From Rhodospirillales bacterium (GTDB taxonomy: Bacteria > Pseudomonadota > Alphaproteobacteria > Micavibrionales > Micavibrionaceae): a stretch of DNA of 64,000 bases. The notes beneath the pieces were generated by a model. That model had not been told where the DNA came from. It saw nothing but the letters and a program-made list of their open reading frames with translations, and ran no database searches. Below, piece by piece: positions 8,239 through 16,733 of the stretch. The stretch is taken from assembly GCA_023898765.1 (NCBI GenBank), contig CP060238.1, forward strand, positions 992,001 through 1,056,000. The letters are read 5' to 3'. The translations under genes and the position numbers were made by a program. Positions within the stretch are counted from its first letter, which is position 1; each line of letters starts with the position of its first letter.

Positions 8239-8724
8239 ATGTTCGGTTTTTTAAAGCTGCTTTTCCGGGACGGGGAAGCGCAAGGGACGGTTGCGTCCGA
8301 TTTTTACCGGGAGATGGAAGTGGATGTGCTGGCCCGCACGCTCTGGGGGGAGGCGCGGGGCGAAGGGGAAAGGGGGATGGAGGCGGTTGCCGCCGTTGTC
8401 CTGAACCGTGTGAACATATCGAAAGCCAAGGGCGGTTACTGGTGGGGCAACGACATTATCCGGGTCTGCCAGAAGCCGTATCAATTCTCCTGCTGGAACC
8501 GGAGCGATCCAAGCTATAAAAAACTTCAGGCCGCCGACGAAAAAAACGCCCGTTTTGTTACGGCTCTGGAAGTTGCCCGGCGCGCCGCATCCGGAACACT
8601 GCGGGACCCCACGGGCGGCGCCACGCATTACCACGCAGCTTATGTCGCGCCGTATTGGGCCAAAGGGGAAAAGCCGACGGCAATCATCGGGCAGCATATT
8701 TTTTACAAACTGATAGAGGTATAG
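8239..8724 (+). CDS. endolysin, SleB-type cell wall hydrolase
   Basis: A 161-residue peptidoglycan hydrolase of the Hydrolase_2 (SleB/CwlJ) family. The core motifs are LARTLWGEARGEGERGMEAV with the presumed catalytic Glu at residue 38, then VVLNRV, YQFSCWN and GATHYHA. The ATG at 8239 has AAAGGA upstream and gives the usual short form without a signal peptide, so export would depend on the neighbouring holin. It lies 11 bp after the membrane protein and 3 bp before the holin, so the three are surely one operon. Confidence 0.88.
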   Translation: MFGFLKLLFRDGEAQGTVASDFYREMEVDVLARTLWGEARGEGERGMEAVAAVVLNRVNISKAKGGYWWGNDIIRVCQKPYQFSCWNRSDPSYKKLQAADEKNARFVTALEVARRAASGTLRDPTGGATHYHAAYVAPYWAKGEKPTAIIGQHIFYKLIEV

Positions 8725-8727
8725 AGA

Positions 8728-9222
8728 ATGTTTCCTGCAATACTGACACAACTGGGGCTTCCCATTTTAATTGATATTCTAGGCCGTTCCCTGGGGAACG
8801 TAGACCATCCCGCGGCGCAAAGCGCAAGTAAGGCGCTGGGCGAACTGGACGCCGCGCTGGCGGGCGGGATGATTTCGCAGGAGCAGATGGCCGAAGCCAA
8901 CCGCCATGCCGAACAGATGGCGCAAATGAAGTCCAGGGAATTTGAAGTGTCTCTGGAGGAGATTAACAAATCCCTGCGCACAGAGGTAGCGTCGAACGAT
9001 CCTTATGTCCGGCGCATGCGGCCTACTTTTGGCTATCTGATGGCCTTTACGTGGGCGGCGCAGATGTTCGGGCTGGCCTATGTGATGATTTTCGAAACGG
9101 AAAAAGCGCCGCTGGTTTTGCAGGGCATGGCCTCTTTAAGCACGATCTGGGCCGTGGGGTTGTCCGTTCTTGGCATTTATGTTTACAAGCGCAGCGAAGA
9201 TAAGAAGCTTCTTCGTGATTAG
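8728..9222 (+). CDS. holin, GTA-type with transmembrane C-terminus
   Basis: A 164-residue protein matching the pattern of the 3-TM holin family found in gene transfer agents and alphaproteobacterial prophages. The N-terminal region is amphipathic. Residues 60-90 are charged, with a SNDPYVRRMRPTFGYLMAFT signature, followed by two clear membrane helices (about 100-122 and 136-152) and a basic tail. It would form the lesions that release the endolysin or particles. It is the last phage gene, and its stop overlaps the stop of the convergent DMT permease by 4 bp, so the phage block ends sharply here. Confidence 0.82.
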   Translation: MFPAILTQLGLPILIDILGRSLGNVDHPAAQSASKALGELDAALAGGMISQEQMAEANRHAEQMAQMKSREFEVSLEEINKSLRTEVASNDPYVRRMRPTFGYLMAFTWAAQMFGLAYVMIFETEKAPLVLQGMASLSTIWAVGLSVLGIYVYKRSEDKKLLRD

Positions 9223-10109
9223 TCTTCGGCGTGCGCGAGGTGGTATTCCCGGTAAATCGTATAAAGCCCTGCGCTGGCAATAAGGAAAATGCCGCTTAAG
9301 GTTGTGAGGGCGGGGATATCCCCGAAAATAAGATAGCCCAGCACAACGCCCCAGATAATCTGGATATAGTGAAACGGTGCGATAATAGCGGTTTCTTTGA
9401 CGTGGGCGATAGCGTACGTCACGGCGAGCTGTCCCAGAACAACAAGGGGGCCGCCTGCGGCGAAAAGCCATATATCAGATATTTCCGGCAGTTTGAGGTT
9501 TGGCAGGGCAAGGGGCGTATTGACCAGAAACATAAAAAAGAATGGATAAAATCCGTAAAGCGGCAAAAATTCTCCGGGGCCGATCTTTCGGACAAGGATG
9601 GTGCTGGCGGCAACAAGGAATGCCGCCAGAAAAGCTAGTATGACCCCGGCGCCGAAATGCATGAATTGCGGGCCCGCCAAAACAATAACGCCCGTGAATC
9701 CGGCGGCGACGGCCATCCATCTGTGCCAGCCGACATGCTCTTTCAAAAACAGAACGGTCATGATGAGGACCAGAAATGGGGAGATAAAAACGATGCCGTA
9801 AAATTCGGCCAGGGGAATCAGGGCCAGAGCGTTTACAACCGCTATGGCTACAAAGCCGATCAAAAATCCGCGCGCCAGATGCCATTTGAGCCGCTTTGAC
9901 GCAAAGCCCCTCCACCCTTTTGCCAGAAATATCCACCCGCCTAAAAAAGCCATGCCGACAAAGCTGGTCGTCATAATGATTTGATGAACGTCGTAGTCTT
10001 GCGCCAGTGTCTTGGAAATGGTGTCGAGAAGGGCATAGGCGCTCCATCCAGTGCTTACGAGCGCAGACATCGCCAGAAGGTGGTCTTTGGGGCTTAAGGA
10101 TTTGAACAT
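9219..10109 (-). CDS. EamA/DMT-family permease
   Basis: A 296-residue inner-membrane protein with about ten hydrophobic helices and the two-fold internal symmetry of drug/metabolite transporters. Typical elements are LIPLAEFYGIVFISPFLVLI in the first half and APFHYIQIIWGVVLGYLIFG in the second. The substrate cannot be read from sequence. An in-frame GTG at 10175 would add 22 polar residues; the ATG at 10109 gives the family length and is preferred. The gene is divergent from icd and convergent with the phage holin. Confidence 0.82.
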   Translation of the reverse strand: MFKSLSPKDHLLAMSALVSTGWSAYALLDTISKTLAQDYDVHQIIMTTSFVGMAFLGGWIFLAKGWRGFASKRLKWHLARGFLIGFVAIAVVNALALIPLAEFYGIVFISPFLVLIMTVLFLKEHVGWHRWMAVAAGFTGVIVLAGPQFMHFGAGVILAFLAAFLVAASTILVRKIGPGEFLPLYGFYPFFFMFLVNTPLALPNLKLPEISDIWLFAAGGPLVVLGQLAVTYAIAHVKETAIIAPFHYIQIIWGVVLGYLIFGDIPALTTLSGIFLIASAGLYTIYREYHLAHAED

Positions 10110-10192
10110 AAGATTGTAATCTCTCTCGACTGGCGGTTGCAGATGCGTATAATAAAGCCTTCTGGTGGTTCTCACAAGGAAGGCTTTTAGAC

Positions 10193-11638
10193 ATGACTGG
10201 CAATACCCCTATTACAGTAGCACGCGGTGACGGCATCGGGCCGGAAATTATGGACGCAACGCTTCAAATTCTGGAAGCGGCCGGCGCGCGGCTTGATATT
10301 GAAGAGATTGAAATCGGCAAGAAGGTTTACGAGCGCGGCGTGCCGACAGGGATCGAAGACTCAAGCTGGGAGTCCCTGCGCCGGACCAAGGTATTTTTAA
10401 AGGCGCCGATTTTTACGCCGATGGGCGGCGGGTATAAAAGCCTGAATGTGACGGTGCGCAAAACGCTGGGGCTGTATGCGAATGTGCGTCCTTGCGTGTC
10501 TTACGCGCCTTACGTGGAAAGCCATTTCCCCGATATGGATCTGGTGGTGGTGCGGGAGAATGAAGAGGATCTCTATGCGGGGATTGAATACCGCCAGACG
10601 CAGGATACGGTGGCGGCGGTTAAACTGATTTCAAGGCCGGGTTCGGAACGGATTATCCGCTATGCTTTTGAATATGCGAAGGCCAATAACCGCAAGAAAG
10701 TCACCTGCATGGTCAAAGACAATATCATGAAGGTTGCGGACGGGCTTTTCTACCGCGTCTTTCAGGAAATCGGGAAAGAGTATCCGGAAGTAGAGCAGGA
10801 GCGCTATATCATCGATATCGGGGCGGCGCGCATTGCCGCCAAACCGGAAGTGTTCGATGTGATTGTGACGGAAAACCTGTATGGCGATATTATTTCCGAT
10901 ATTGCAGCGGAGGTAACGGGGTCTGTCGGGCTTGGCATTTCGGCCAATATCGGAACGACCTGCGCGATGTTTGAAGCCATGCACGGCACGGCGCCGGATA
11001 TCGAAGGACTGGGCATCGCCAATCCTTCCGGTCTTCTTCTGGGGTCCGTCATGATGCTGGTGCATATTGGACAGAACGACGTGGCCGGAAAGGTTCACAA
11101 TGCCTGGCTTAAAACGATTGAAGACGGGATTCACACGGGGGACCTTTACCGTGAAGGCACGAGCAGGGAAAAAGTCGGCACCGCCGCTTTTGCCGGGGCT
11201 GTGATAGAGCGTATGGGGCAAAAGCCGGAGCATATGGCCGTTCAGGATTACGGGCAGGGTAAAAGCGGCGGGCTTGTCCTGCCGCCTGTCCGTGACCGTG
11301 TCGAGCAGAAGAAAGAGCTTGTCGGCGTGGATGTCTTTTTGGATTGGAATGGCGAGCCGGATGATTTGGCGGATGTCGTAAATGCCCACACGGTGGAAAA
11401 TGTCCATCTCAAGATTATTTCCAATCGCGGGACGAAAGTCTGGCCGGACGGGGCGGCGGAAACCTTTTGTTCCGACAACTGGCGTTTGCGCTTTGTCGGG
11501 CGGGACGGACACGTCCTTCATGCGGATGTGACGGCGCAGCTTAAAGCGCTGCACGGCGCGGGGCTGGATTTCACGGCCGTGGAAAATCTTTATAATTACG
11601 ACGGCGATCCCGGCTTCACCAAAGCGCAGGGAGAGTAG
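10193..11638 (+). CDS. icd: isocitrate dehydrogenase, long form
   Basis: A 481-residue TCA-cycle enzyme that oxidises isocitrate to 2-oxoglutarate. The beta-decarboxylating dehydrogenase fold is clear: GDGIGPEI at the N-terminus, the isocitrate loop SLNVTVRKTLGLYANVRP (about 83-100), KDNIMK (about 175) and ENLYGDIISDIAAEVTGSVG (about 225). A C-terminal extension of about 140 residues follows the core, as in the Rickettsia and Thermus enzymes and unlike E. coli Icd. The cofactor (NAD or NADP) cannot be assigned safely. AAGGAAGG lies ten bases before the ATG. Together with acnA 2 kb downstream it puts two consecutive TCA-cycle enzymes in the region. Confidence 0.92.
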   Translation: MTGNTPITVARGDGIGPEIMDATLQILEAAGARLDIEEIEIGKKVYERGVPTGIEDSSWESLRRTKVFLKAPIFTPMGGGYKSLNVTVRKTLGLYANVRPCVSYAPYVESHFPDMDLVVVRENEEDLYAGIEYRQTQDTVAAVKLISRPGSERIIRYAFEYAKANNRKKVTCMVKDNIMKVADGLFYRVFQEIGKEYPEVEQERYIIDIGAARIAAKPEVFDVIVTENLYGDIISDIAAEVTGSVGLGISANIGTTCAMFEAMHGTAPDIEGLGIANPSGLLLGSVMMLVHIGQNDVAGKVHNAWLKTIEDGIHTGDLYREGTSREKVGTAAFAGAVIERMGQKPEHMAVQDYGQGKSGGLVLPPVRDRVEQKKELVGVDVFLDWNGEPDDLADVVNAHTVENVHLKIISNRGTKVWPDGAAETFCSDNWRLRFVGRDGHVLHADVTAQLKALHGAGLDFTAVENLYNYDGDPGFTKAQGE

Positions 11639-11640
11639 GG

Positions 11641-12483
11641 CTAGCTTGCTGCCCTTACTGTGTTTTTGAGCAAAAACGCAATCGTCATCGGGCCGACACC
11701 GCCGGGGACGGGGGTGATGGCGCCGGCCACTTCCTTGGCGGCCTCAAAATCCACATCGCCGCAGAGCTTCCCGTCTTCCTGACGGTTAATCCCCACATCA
11801 ATGACAATCGCGCCTTGTTTGATCCAGCCTGCTTGAACCATTTTCGGGCGGCCCACAGCCGCGACCAGGATATCGGCGTTTGCGCAGATTTCCGGCAGGT
11901 TTTTCGTGCGGGAATGGGCGGTTGTCACGGTACAATTTTCATTCAGAAGGAGCTGCGCCATCGGTTTGCCAAACAGGTTGGAGCGGCCGATCACAACGGC
12001 GTTCAGGCCGCTTAAATCTTTCCTGACGGATTGAATAAGATGCAAAGCGCCTTGCGGTGTGCAGGGCACCATGCCGTCTTTCATGCCTAAAAAAAGCTTT
12101 CCGGCATTGGCGATTGTCAGGCCGTCCACATCTTTTTCCGGCGCAATGCCCTGTACCAGTTTTTCCTGCACGTCGGCCAGATGGGCCGGCAGGGGGAGCT
12201 GCAGTAAAACGCCGTGGACATCCGGATTGGCGTTCAGGTTTTTTATGGCGTGCCGGATTTCTGTTTCGGAAGAGTTTTCGTCCATGCGGTGTTCGAAACT
12301 CTGTATCCCTGTCTTTTCGCAGGCCGTGATTTTGTTGCGGACATAAACCTGGGAGGCGGGGTCGTCGCCGACCAGGATAACGGCCAGTCCCGGTTTTTTT
12401 GGCATGGCGGCCACTTCGGCGGCAATTTGCTCTCTAAGCTGCGCGGCGAGGGCTTTTCCGTCAATGATTTGTACGTCGGCCAT
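11641..12483 (-). CDS. folD: FolD, methylene-THF dehydrogenase/cyclohydrolase
   Basis: A 280-residue bifunctional enzyme interconverting 5,10-methylene-THF and 10-formyl-THF in one-carbon metabolism. Recognised by VGDDPASQVYVRNKITACEK (substrate site with catalytic Lys), QLPLPAHL, the Rossmann motif VVIGRSNLFGKPMAQLL and the C-terminal TPVPGGVGPMTIAFLLKNT. Length is normal. It begins 3 bp after the stop of the yggT-family gene, so the two are translationally close and co-transcribed. Its stop lies 2 bp beyond the convergent icd stop. The 10-formyl-THF it makes is the substrate of PurH, encoded at 25.2 kb. Confidence 0.95.
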   Translation of the reverse strand: MADVQIIDGKALAAQLREQIAAEVAAMPKKPGLAVILVGDDPASQVYVRNKITACEKTGIQSFEHRMDENSSETEIRHAIKNLNANPDVHGVLLQLPLPAHLADVQEKLVQGIAPEKDVDGLTIANAGKLFLGMKDGMVPCTPQGALHLIQSVRKDLSGLNAVVIGRSNLFGKPMAQLLLNENCTVTTAHSRTKNLPEICANADILVAAVGRPKMVQAGWIKQGAIVIDVGINRQEDGKLCGDVDFEAAKEVAGAITPVPGGVGPMTIAFLLKNTVRAAS

Positions 12484-12486
12484 GAT

Positions 12487-12789
12487 CTAATATCCGGAAG
12501 CGCCGGCCGTTAAAAAGACGCTGACGACCAGGTTTTTCAAAAGCTGTATGCCGAAGATAATAATAATCGGCGTAATATCGATCCCCGCAATGGGCGGTAT
12601 GAATTTTCGCAGCGGGGTATAAACGGGGGCCGTAATTTTATCAAACAGCCGGACCAGATTGGCGGCCTGGGGATTGCGGACATTGATGACGTCAAAGGCG
12701 ATCAGCCAGCTCATGACGACCTGGATGATGATAATCCAGAAAAAAACATCCAGTAAAAATAATAAAACGCTTCCCATGGCTGCGGACAT
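12487..12789 (-). CDS. YggT-family membrane protein
   Basis: A 100-residue integral membrane protein with two hydrophobic segments (about 8-30 and 72-94) and the family signature RLFDKITAPVYTPLRKFIPP followed by DITPIIIIFGIQLL. YggT proteins are linked to osmotic stress and, in some bacteria, to cell-division or photosynthesis gene clusters; the molecular role is not settled. It is upstream of and almost contiguous with folD. Confidence 0.88.
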   Translation of the reverse strand: MSAAMGSVLLFLLDVFFWIIIIQVVMSWLIAFDVINVRNPQAANLVRLFDKITAPVYTPLRKFIPPIAGIDITPIIIIFGIQLLKNLVVSVFLTAGASGY

Positions 12790-12904
12790 TTTTGTCTTTC
12801 CTTTCCCGGCCTTTCCCGGCCTTTTTTGATTCTTATCCCTCTTATAGACAAGTTTCCTGTATAATGGAATGTTCTACCGGAATGTCAGGAAAGAAGGAAG
12901 ACGC

Positions 12905-13594
12905 ATGTTTGGGCTTGAATGGGTAAGTATGGGGCTGCTGCATCTGGCGGCGATGGAGGTGAAGTGCGTCCCCAGAAAAGAGCCTGTTGTAACGGTCGAG
13001 CGCCTGAAAACGGTTGTGAATTATGATTATTCCAAAAGCAAAGCCGAACTGACGGGGTTTGAGGTGGATACGGTTTCTCCCTACGGGCCGGAGCATGACG
13101 CGAAAGTCGGGGGGCTTATGAGCGGTGAAATCCGTGTCGAAAGCCGCGTCCAGTTTATGCATGAGAAATATCCGGTGCAGGGGAAGGGCTGTATTTATTT
13201 TGACAGGGTCAACGTGACGATGCGCGTGAATCCGACCATATATATCGCCCGCGAGTTCAAAAAAGGAAGCTGCGAACATAATGCGATTTTGGCGCATGAG
13301 AAGCGGCATCTTGAGGTGGACGCTACTGTGGCCCGCAAATATGCGGACAGGATGAAGCGTTTGATCGAAAAACTGGTTCAGGACAGGGGGGCGGGCGCAG
13401 GCCCTTATCCCCTTACGTCTTTTGAAAGCATCCAGAAAAACATGCTGGAGTCTATTCAGGAGCCTGTTCGTGCGCAAACAAAGGAAATGACGCAAGAGAG
13501 ACAAATATTGCAGCAGCGCCTCGATACGGCGGAGGAGTATGAGCGTGTCAGAAAGGCCTGCCCTGCCCACGGACATCAAAAACGCAGCCTATAG
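12905..13594 (+). CDS. unknown protein with HEXXH zincin-like motif
   Basis: A 229-residue protein of unknown family. The ATG at 12905 is chosen because AAGGAAG lies just upstream; an earlier in-frame start at 12869 would add 12 residues and lacks such a site. About residues 140-150 read ILAHEKRHLEVD, an HEXXH zinc-site motif followed by an acidic residue, reminiscent of gluzincin-type domains such as DUF922. The last 80 residues are helical, polar and Gln/Glu-rich. There is a short hydrophobic N-terminus but no clear signal peptide. Proteolytic activity is only a hypothesis, since a third zinc ligand is not certain. It stands alone between yggT and acnA. Confidence 0.7.
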   Translation: MFGLEWVSMGLLHLAAMEVKCVPRKEPVVTVERLKTVVNYDYSKSKAELTGFEVDTVSPYGPEHDAKVGGLMSGEIRVESRVQFMHEKYPVQGKGCIYFDRVNVTMRVNPTIYIAREFKKGSCEHNAILAHEKRHLEVDATVARKYADRMKRLIEKLVQDRGAGAGPYPLTSFESIQKNMLESIQEPVRAQTKEMTQERQILQQRLDTAEEYERVRKACPAHGHQKRSL

Positions 13595-13604
13595 TAAGCC
13601 AAAA

Positions 13605-13626
13605 CCGCTGCTTTTTGGGGCAGCGG
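13605..13626. terminator. weak hairpin after the zincin-like gene
   Basis: A 7-bp inverted repeat (CCGCTGC / GCAGCGG) with an 8-base loop sits 10 bp after the stop at 13594. No T-run follows on the plus strand; a TTTT follows on the minus strand. It could be a weak or factor-dependent terminator. The remaining 230 bp up to acnA is AT-rich and should contain the acnA promoter, which I cannot place. Confidence 0.35.
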
Positions 13627-13857
13627 TCTGGAAACATCAAGAGGAGAAAAAATAATTACTCTTTAAGTGTCGCTTATAAATATGGCAAAAATAAGGGCGA
13701 TATTTGCCGTAATGCGTATTTCTTTGTTTTTTTTGGACTCATTCCCACGCATTAACCACTTTTTTATTTTCCGCGCGCCATGATACACTCCTAGCCGAAG
13801 CCAGAGGATTTTCGTCCTTTATTCGGCGCATAACAACATCCAAAACGAGGTCCCAAA

Positions 13858-16524
13858 ATGGTACGCACAGGTCAAGATACACTCCAAACCCGCAAAACAT
13901 TAGACGTTGAAGGGAAATCTTACGATTATTTCAGCCTGAAGGCGCTTGCGGCGGAAATGGGTGATATCTCGAAGCTTCCTTTTACGCTGAAAGTCCTGCT
14001 GGAAAACCTGTTGCGCTATGAAGACGGGCGCAGCGTCAAGACGGAAGACGTGCGGGCTCTGGTAGAGTGGCTGAAAAACAGGAAATCGGGACATGAAATA
14101 GCGTACCGTCCGGCGCGCGTTCTGATGCAGGATTTTACAGGCGTTCCCGCAGTGGTTGATTTGGCGGCAATGCGCGAGGCGGTGGTGGCGCTTGGCGGCG
14201 ATGCGCAGAAGATCAACCCCCTGTCGGCTTGCGATCTTGTGATTGACCATTCCGTGATGGTGGATGAAGCCGGCAGTGCGCAGGCTTTCCAGCATAATGT
14301 CGAGCGGGAGTTCGAGCGGAACGGCGAGCGGTATGAATTTTTGCGCTGGGGGCAGGAGGCGTTCGATAATTTCCGCGTCGTGCCGCCGGGCACCGGTATT
14401 TGCCATCAGGTGAATCTGGAATATCTGGGCCAGAGCGTCTGGGTCGAAAAAGACCAAAACGGCAAGCAGGTCGCTTATCCCGATACGCTGGTGGGCACGG
14501 ATTCCCATACAACGATGGTGAACGGGCTGGCTATTCTGGGCTGGGGAGTCGGGGGAATCGAGGCGGAAGCGGCCATGCTGGGGCAACCTATTTCCATGCT
14601 CATTCCCGAAGTGGTCGGTTTCAAGCTGACCGGAGAGCTGGGAGAAGGGTTAACCGCGACAGACCTTGTTCTGGTTATTGTCCAGATGCTGCGGGAAAAA
14701 GGGGTCGTCGGAAAATTTGTCGAGTTTTACGGCGAAGGGCTGGATCACCTGTCTCTTGCGGATCGTGCAACGATTGCGAACATGGCACCGGAATACGGCG
14801 CAACCTGCGGCTTTTTCCCGATTGACAACGAAACGTTGCGTTATCTTGAATTTACGGGCCGGGATCCCCACCGCGTGAAGCTGGTGGAGGCTTATGCGAA
14901 GGAGCAGGGACTTTGGCGCGACAGTAAGAACGAGCCTGAATTTACAGATTGCCTGCAGCTGGATATCGGCACGGTAGAAACCTCTATTTCCGGCCCCAAG
15001 CGTCCGCAGGACCGGATTGCGCTCTCCGGCGCTGCCGCAGGTTTTGGCAAGCTGGTGGCGGAAGACAAAAAAATTCCTGTCGAAGGAGCGGATTATGAAT
15101 TGAATCATGGCGATGTCGTTATCGCCGCGATTACAAGCTGTACCAATACGTCCAATCCGTCTGTCCTTGTCGGCGCAGGGCTGCTGGCGCGCAATGCTTT
15201 GAAAAAAGGCCTTAAAACCAAGCCATGGGTCAAAACGTCCCTGGCGCCGGGGTCGCAGGTGGTCAGCGACTATCTTGAAAAAGCGGGCCTGCAGGATGAT
15301 CTGGATGCGTTGGGCTTTAATGTGGTGGGCTTCGGCTGCACGACCTGTATCGGGAATTCGGGACCGCTGGCGGACAATATAACCAAGGCGATTGAAGAGG
15401 GGGATTTAACGGTCACGTCCGTTCTGTCCGGTAACCGGAATTTTGAGGGCCGGATATCGCCGCATGTGAAGGCCAATTATCTGGCGTCTCCGCCGCTTGT
15501 GGTGGCTTATGCGCTGGCGGGGTCTATGAAGAAGGATCTTCTGAAGGAGCCGCTGGGGCAGGATCAGGAAGGCAATGACGTCTTTATGAAAGATATCTGG
15601 CCGTCCAATAAAGAAATTCGCGATACGATTGATTTTTGCCTGACGCAGAAAATGTTCACGGAACGCTATGCGGATGTCTTTAAAGGGCCGAAAGAATGGC
15701 AGGCCATCGGCGGCGGGGACGAGTCCGGCGAAACGTATGACTGGGCCGATATTTCCACCTATATCAAAAACCCGCCTTTCTTCGAAGGGATGGCGGCGTC
15801 GCCTTCGCCGACACGGGACATTAAAGGCGCGCATTGCCTGGCGCTGCTGGGCGATAGTGTGACGACCGACCATATTTCTCCTGCCGGTTCGATTACGCAG
15901 GGCTCTCCGGCGGGGAAATATCTGGAAGATCACAAGATTGCGCCGCGCGATTTCAACTCTTTCGGTTCCCGCCGCGGAAACCACGAGGTGATGATGCGCG
16001 GGACCTTCGGGAATATTCGCATCAAGAATGAAATGCTTGACGGGGTCGAAGGCGGCTTTACAAGGCATGTGCCAAGCGGAGAGGAAATGTCCATTTATGA
16101 TGCCGCGATGAAGTATATCGAAAAGGGCACACCGCTGGTCGTGATTGCAGGGAAAGAATACGGGACGGGATCTTCCCGCGACTGGGCTGCCAAAGGCACC
16201 CGTCTTCTGGGCGTTAAAGCCGTCATTACCGAGAGCTTTGAGCGGATTCACCGTTCCAATCTTGTCGGGATGGGGGTTCTGCCGCTCGTGTTTAAAGAGG
16301 GCACAAGCCGTAAGTCACTGAACCTGACGGGCGAGGAAACGTTTGATCTCACGGGAATTGAGGGGGAGTTAAAACCCCGGCAGGACGTCCTTCTGACAAT
16401 CCACCGCAAGGACGGCTCCAGCGAGCAGGTCCCGTTGCTTTGCCGGATCGACACGGAAGATGAAGCGGACTACTACCGCCATGGCGGGATATTGCATTAT
16501 GTTTTACGCAGTCTGGCGGCGTAA
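13858..16524 (+). CDS. acnA: aconitate hydratase A
   Basis: An 888-residue [4Fe-4S] enzyme isomerising citrate to isocitrate in the TCA cycle. The AcnA/IRP type is shown by length and by the cluster-ligand regions ITSCTNTSNPSVLVGAGLLA (about 423-442) and GFGCTTCIGNSGPL (about 490), plus DSVTTDHISPAGSI and the C-terminal swivelling-domain motif EYGTGSSRDWAAKGTRLLG. VGTDSHTTMVNGLAILGWGV marks the N-terminal substrate region. No truncation is seen. It is monocistronic; a transposon-like repeat (16595-16733) lies in the gap after it. Confidence 0.96.
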   Translation: MVRTGQDTLQTRKTLDVEGKSYDYFSLKALAAEMGDISKLPFTLKVLLENLLRYEDGRSVKTEDVRALVEWLKNRKSGHEIAYRPARVLMQDFTGVPAVVDLAAMREAVVALGGDAQKINPLSACDLVIDHSVMVDEAGSAQAFQHNVEREFERNGERYEFLRWGQEAFDNFRVVPPGTGICHQVNLEYLGQSVWVEKDQNGKQVAYPDTLVGTDSHTTMVNGLAILGWGVGGIEAEAAMLGQPISMLIPEVVGFKLTGELGEGLTATDLVLVIVQMLREKGVVGKFVEFYGEGLDHLSLADRATIANMAPEYGATCGFFPIDNETLRYLEFTGRDPHRVKLVEAYAKEQGLWRDSKNEPEFTDCLQLDIGTVETSISGPKRPQDRIALSGAAAGFGKLVAEDKKIPVEGADYELNHGDVVIAAITSCTNTSNPSVLVGAGLLARNALKKGLKTKPWVKTSLAPGSQVVSDYLEKAGLQDDLDALGFNVVGFGCTTCIGNSGPLADNITKAIEEGDLTVTSVLSGNRNFEGRISPHVKANYLASPPLVVAYALAGSMKKDLLKEPLGQDQEGNDVFMKDIWPSNKEIRDTIDFCLTQKMFTERYADVFKGPKEWQAIGGGDESGETYDWADISTYIKNPPFFEGMAASPSPTRDIKGAHCLALLGDSVTTDHISPAGSITQGSPAGKYLEDHKIAPRDFNSFGSRRGNHEVMMRGTFGNIRIKNEMLDGVEGGFTRHVPSGEEMSIYDAAMKYIEKGTPLVVIAGKEYGTGSSRDWAAKGTRLLGVKAVITESFERIHRSNLVGMGVLPLVFKEGTSRKSLNLTGEETFDLTGIEGELKPRQDVLLTIHRKDGSSEQVPLLCRIDTEDEADYYRHGGILHYVLRSLAA

Positions 16525-16594
16525 GGTCATCGTGTAAGGTATAGCGGTTTGCGCTTGTTTGCAGGCGGAGGGGGATATGTCAGCTCTGATGGGC

Positions 16595-16733
16595 TAGACC
16601 GTTCATCGTTTGGGTTGGTCCAACATTGTCATTTCCGAGCGCAGCGAAAAATCTCCGGAAAACGCTGAGATCCTTCGTCTTCGGCTCAGGATGACAAACC
16701 GGGTTGTGCTCGACCCGGTTGCATAATGCTCTA
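16595..16733. repeat. TAGAGC element, copy 1 (MITE-like)
   Basis: A 139-bp element. The left end is TAGACCGTTCATCG (one mismatch to the other copies) and the right end is ATAATGCTCTA, so the termini are imperfect inverted repeats. The core has a long inverted repeat (GTCATTTCCGAGCGCAGCGA against TCGGCTCAGGATGAC). The terminal CTA at 16731-16733 is, on the minus strand, the TAG stop of the gene 16731-17684. Related copies are at 25082 and 40418, with a decayed copy at 49847. Confidence 0.8.
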
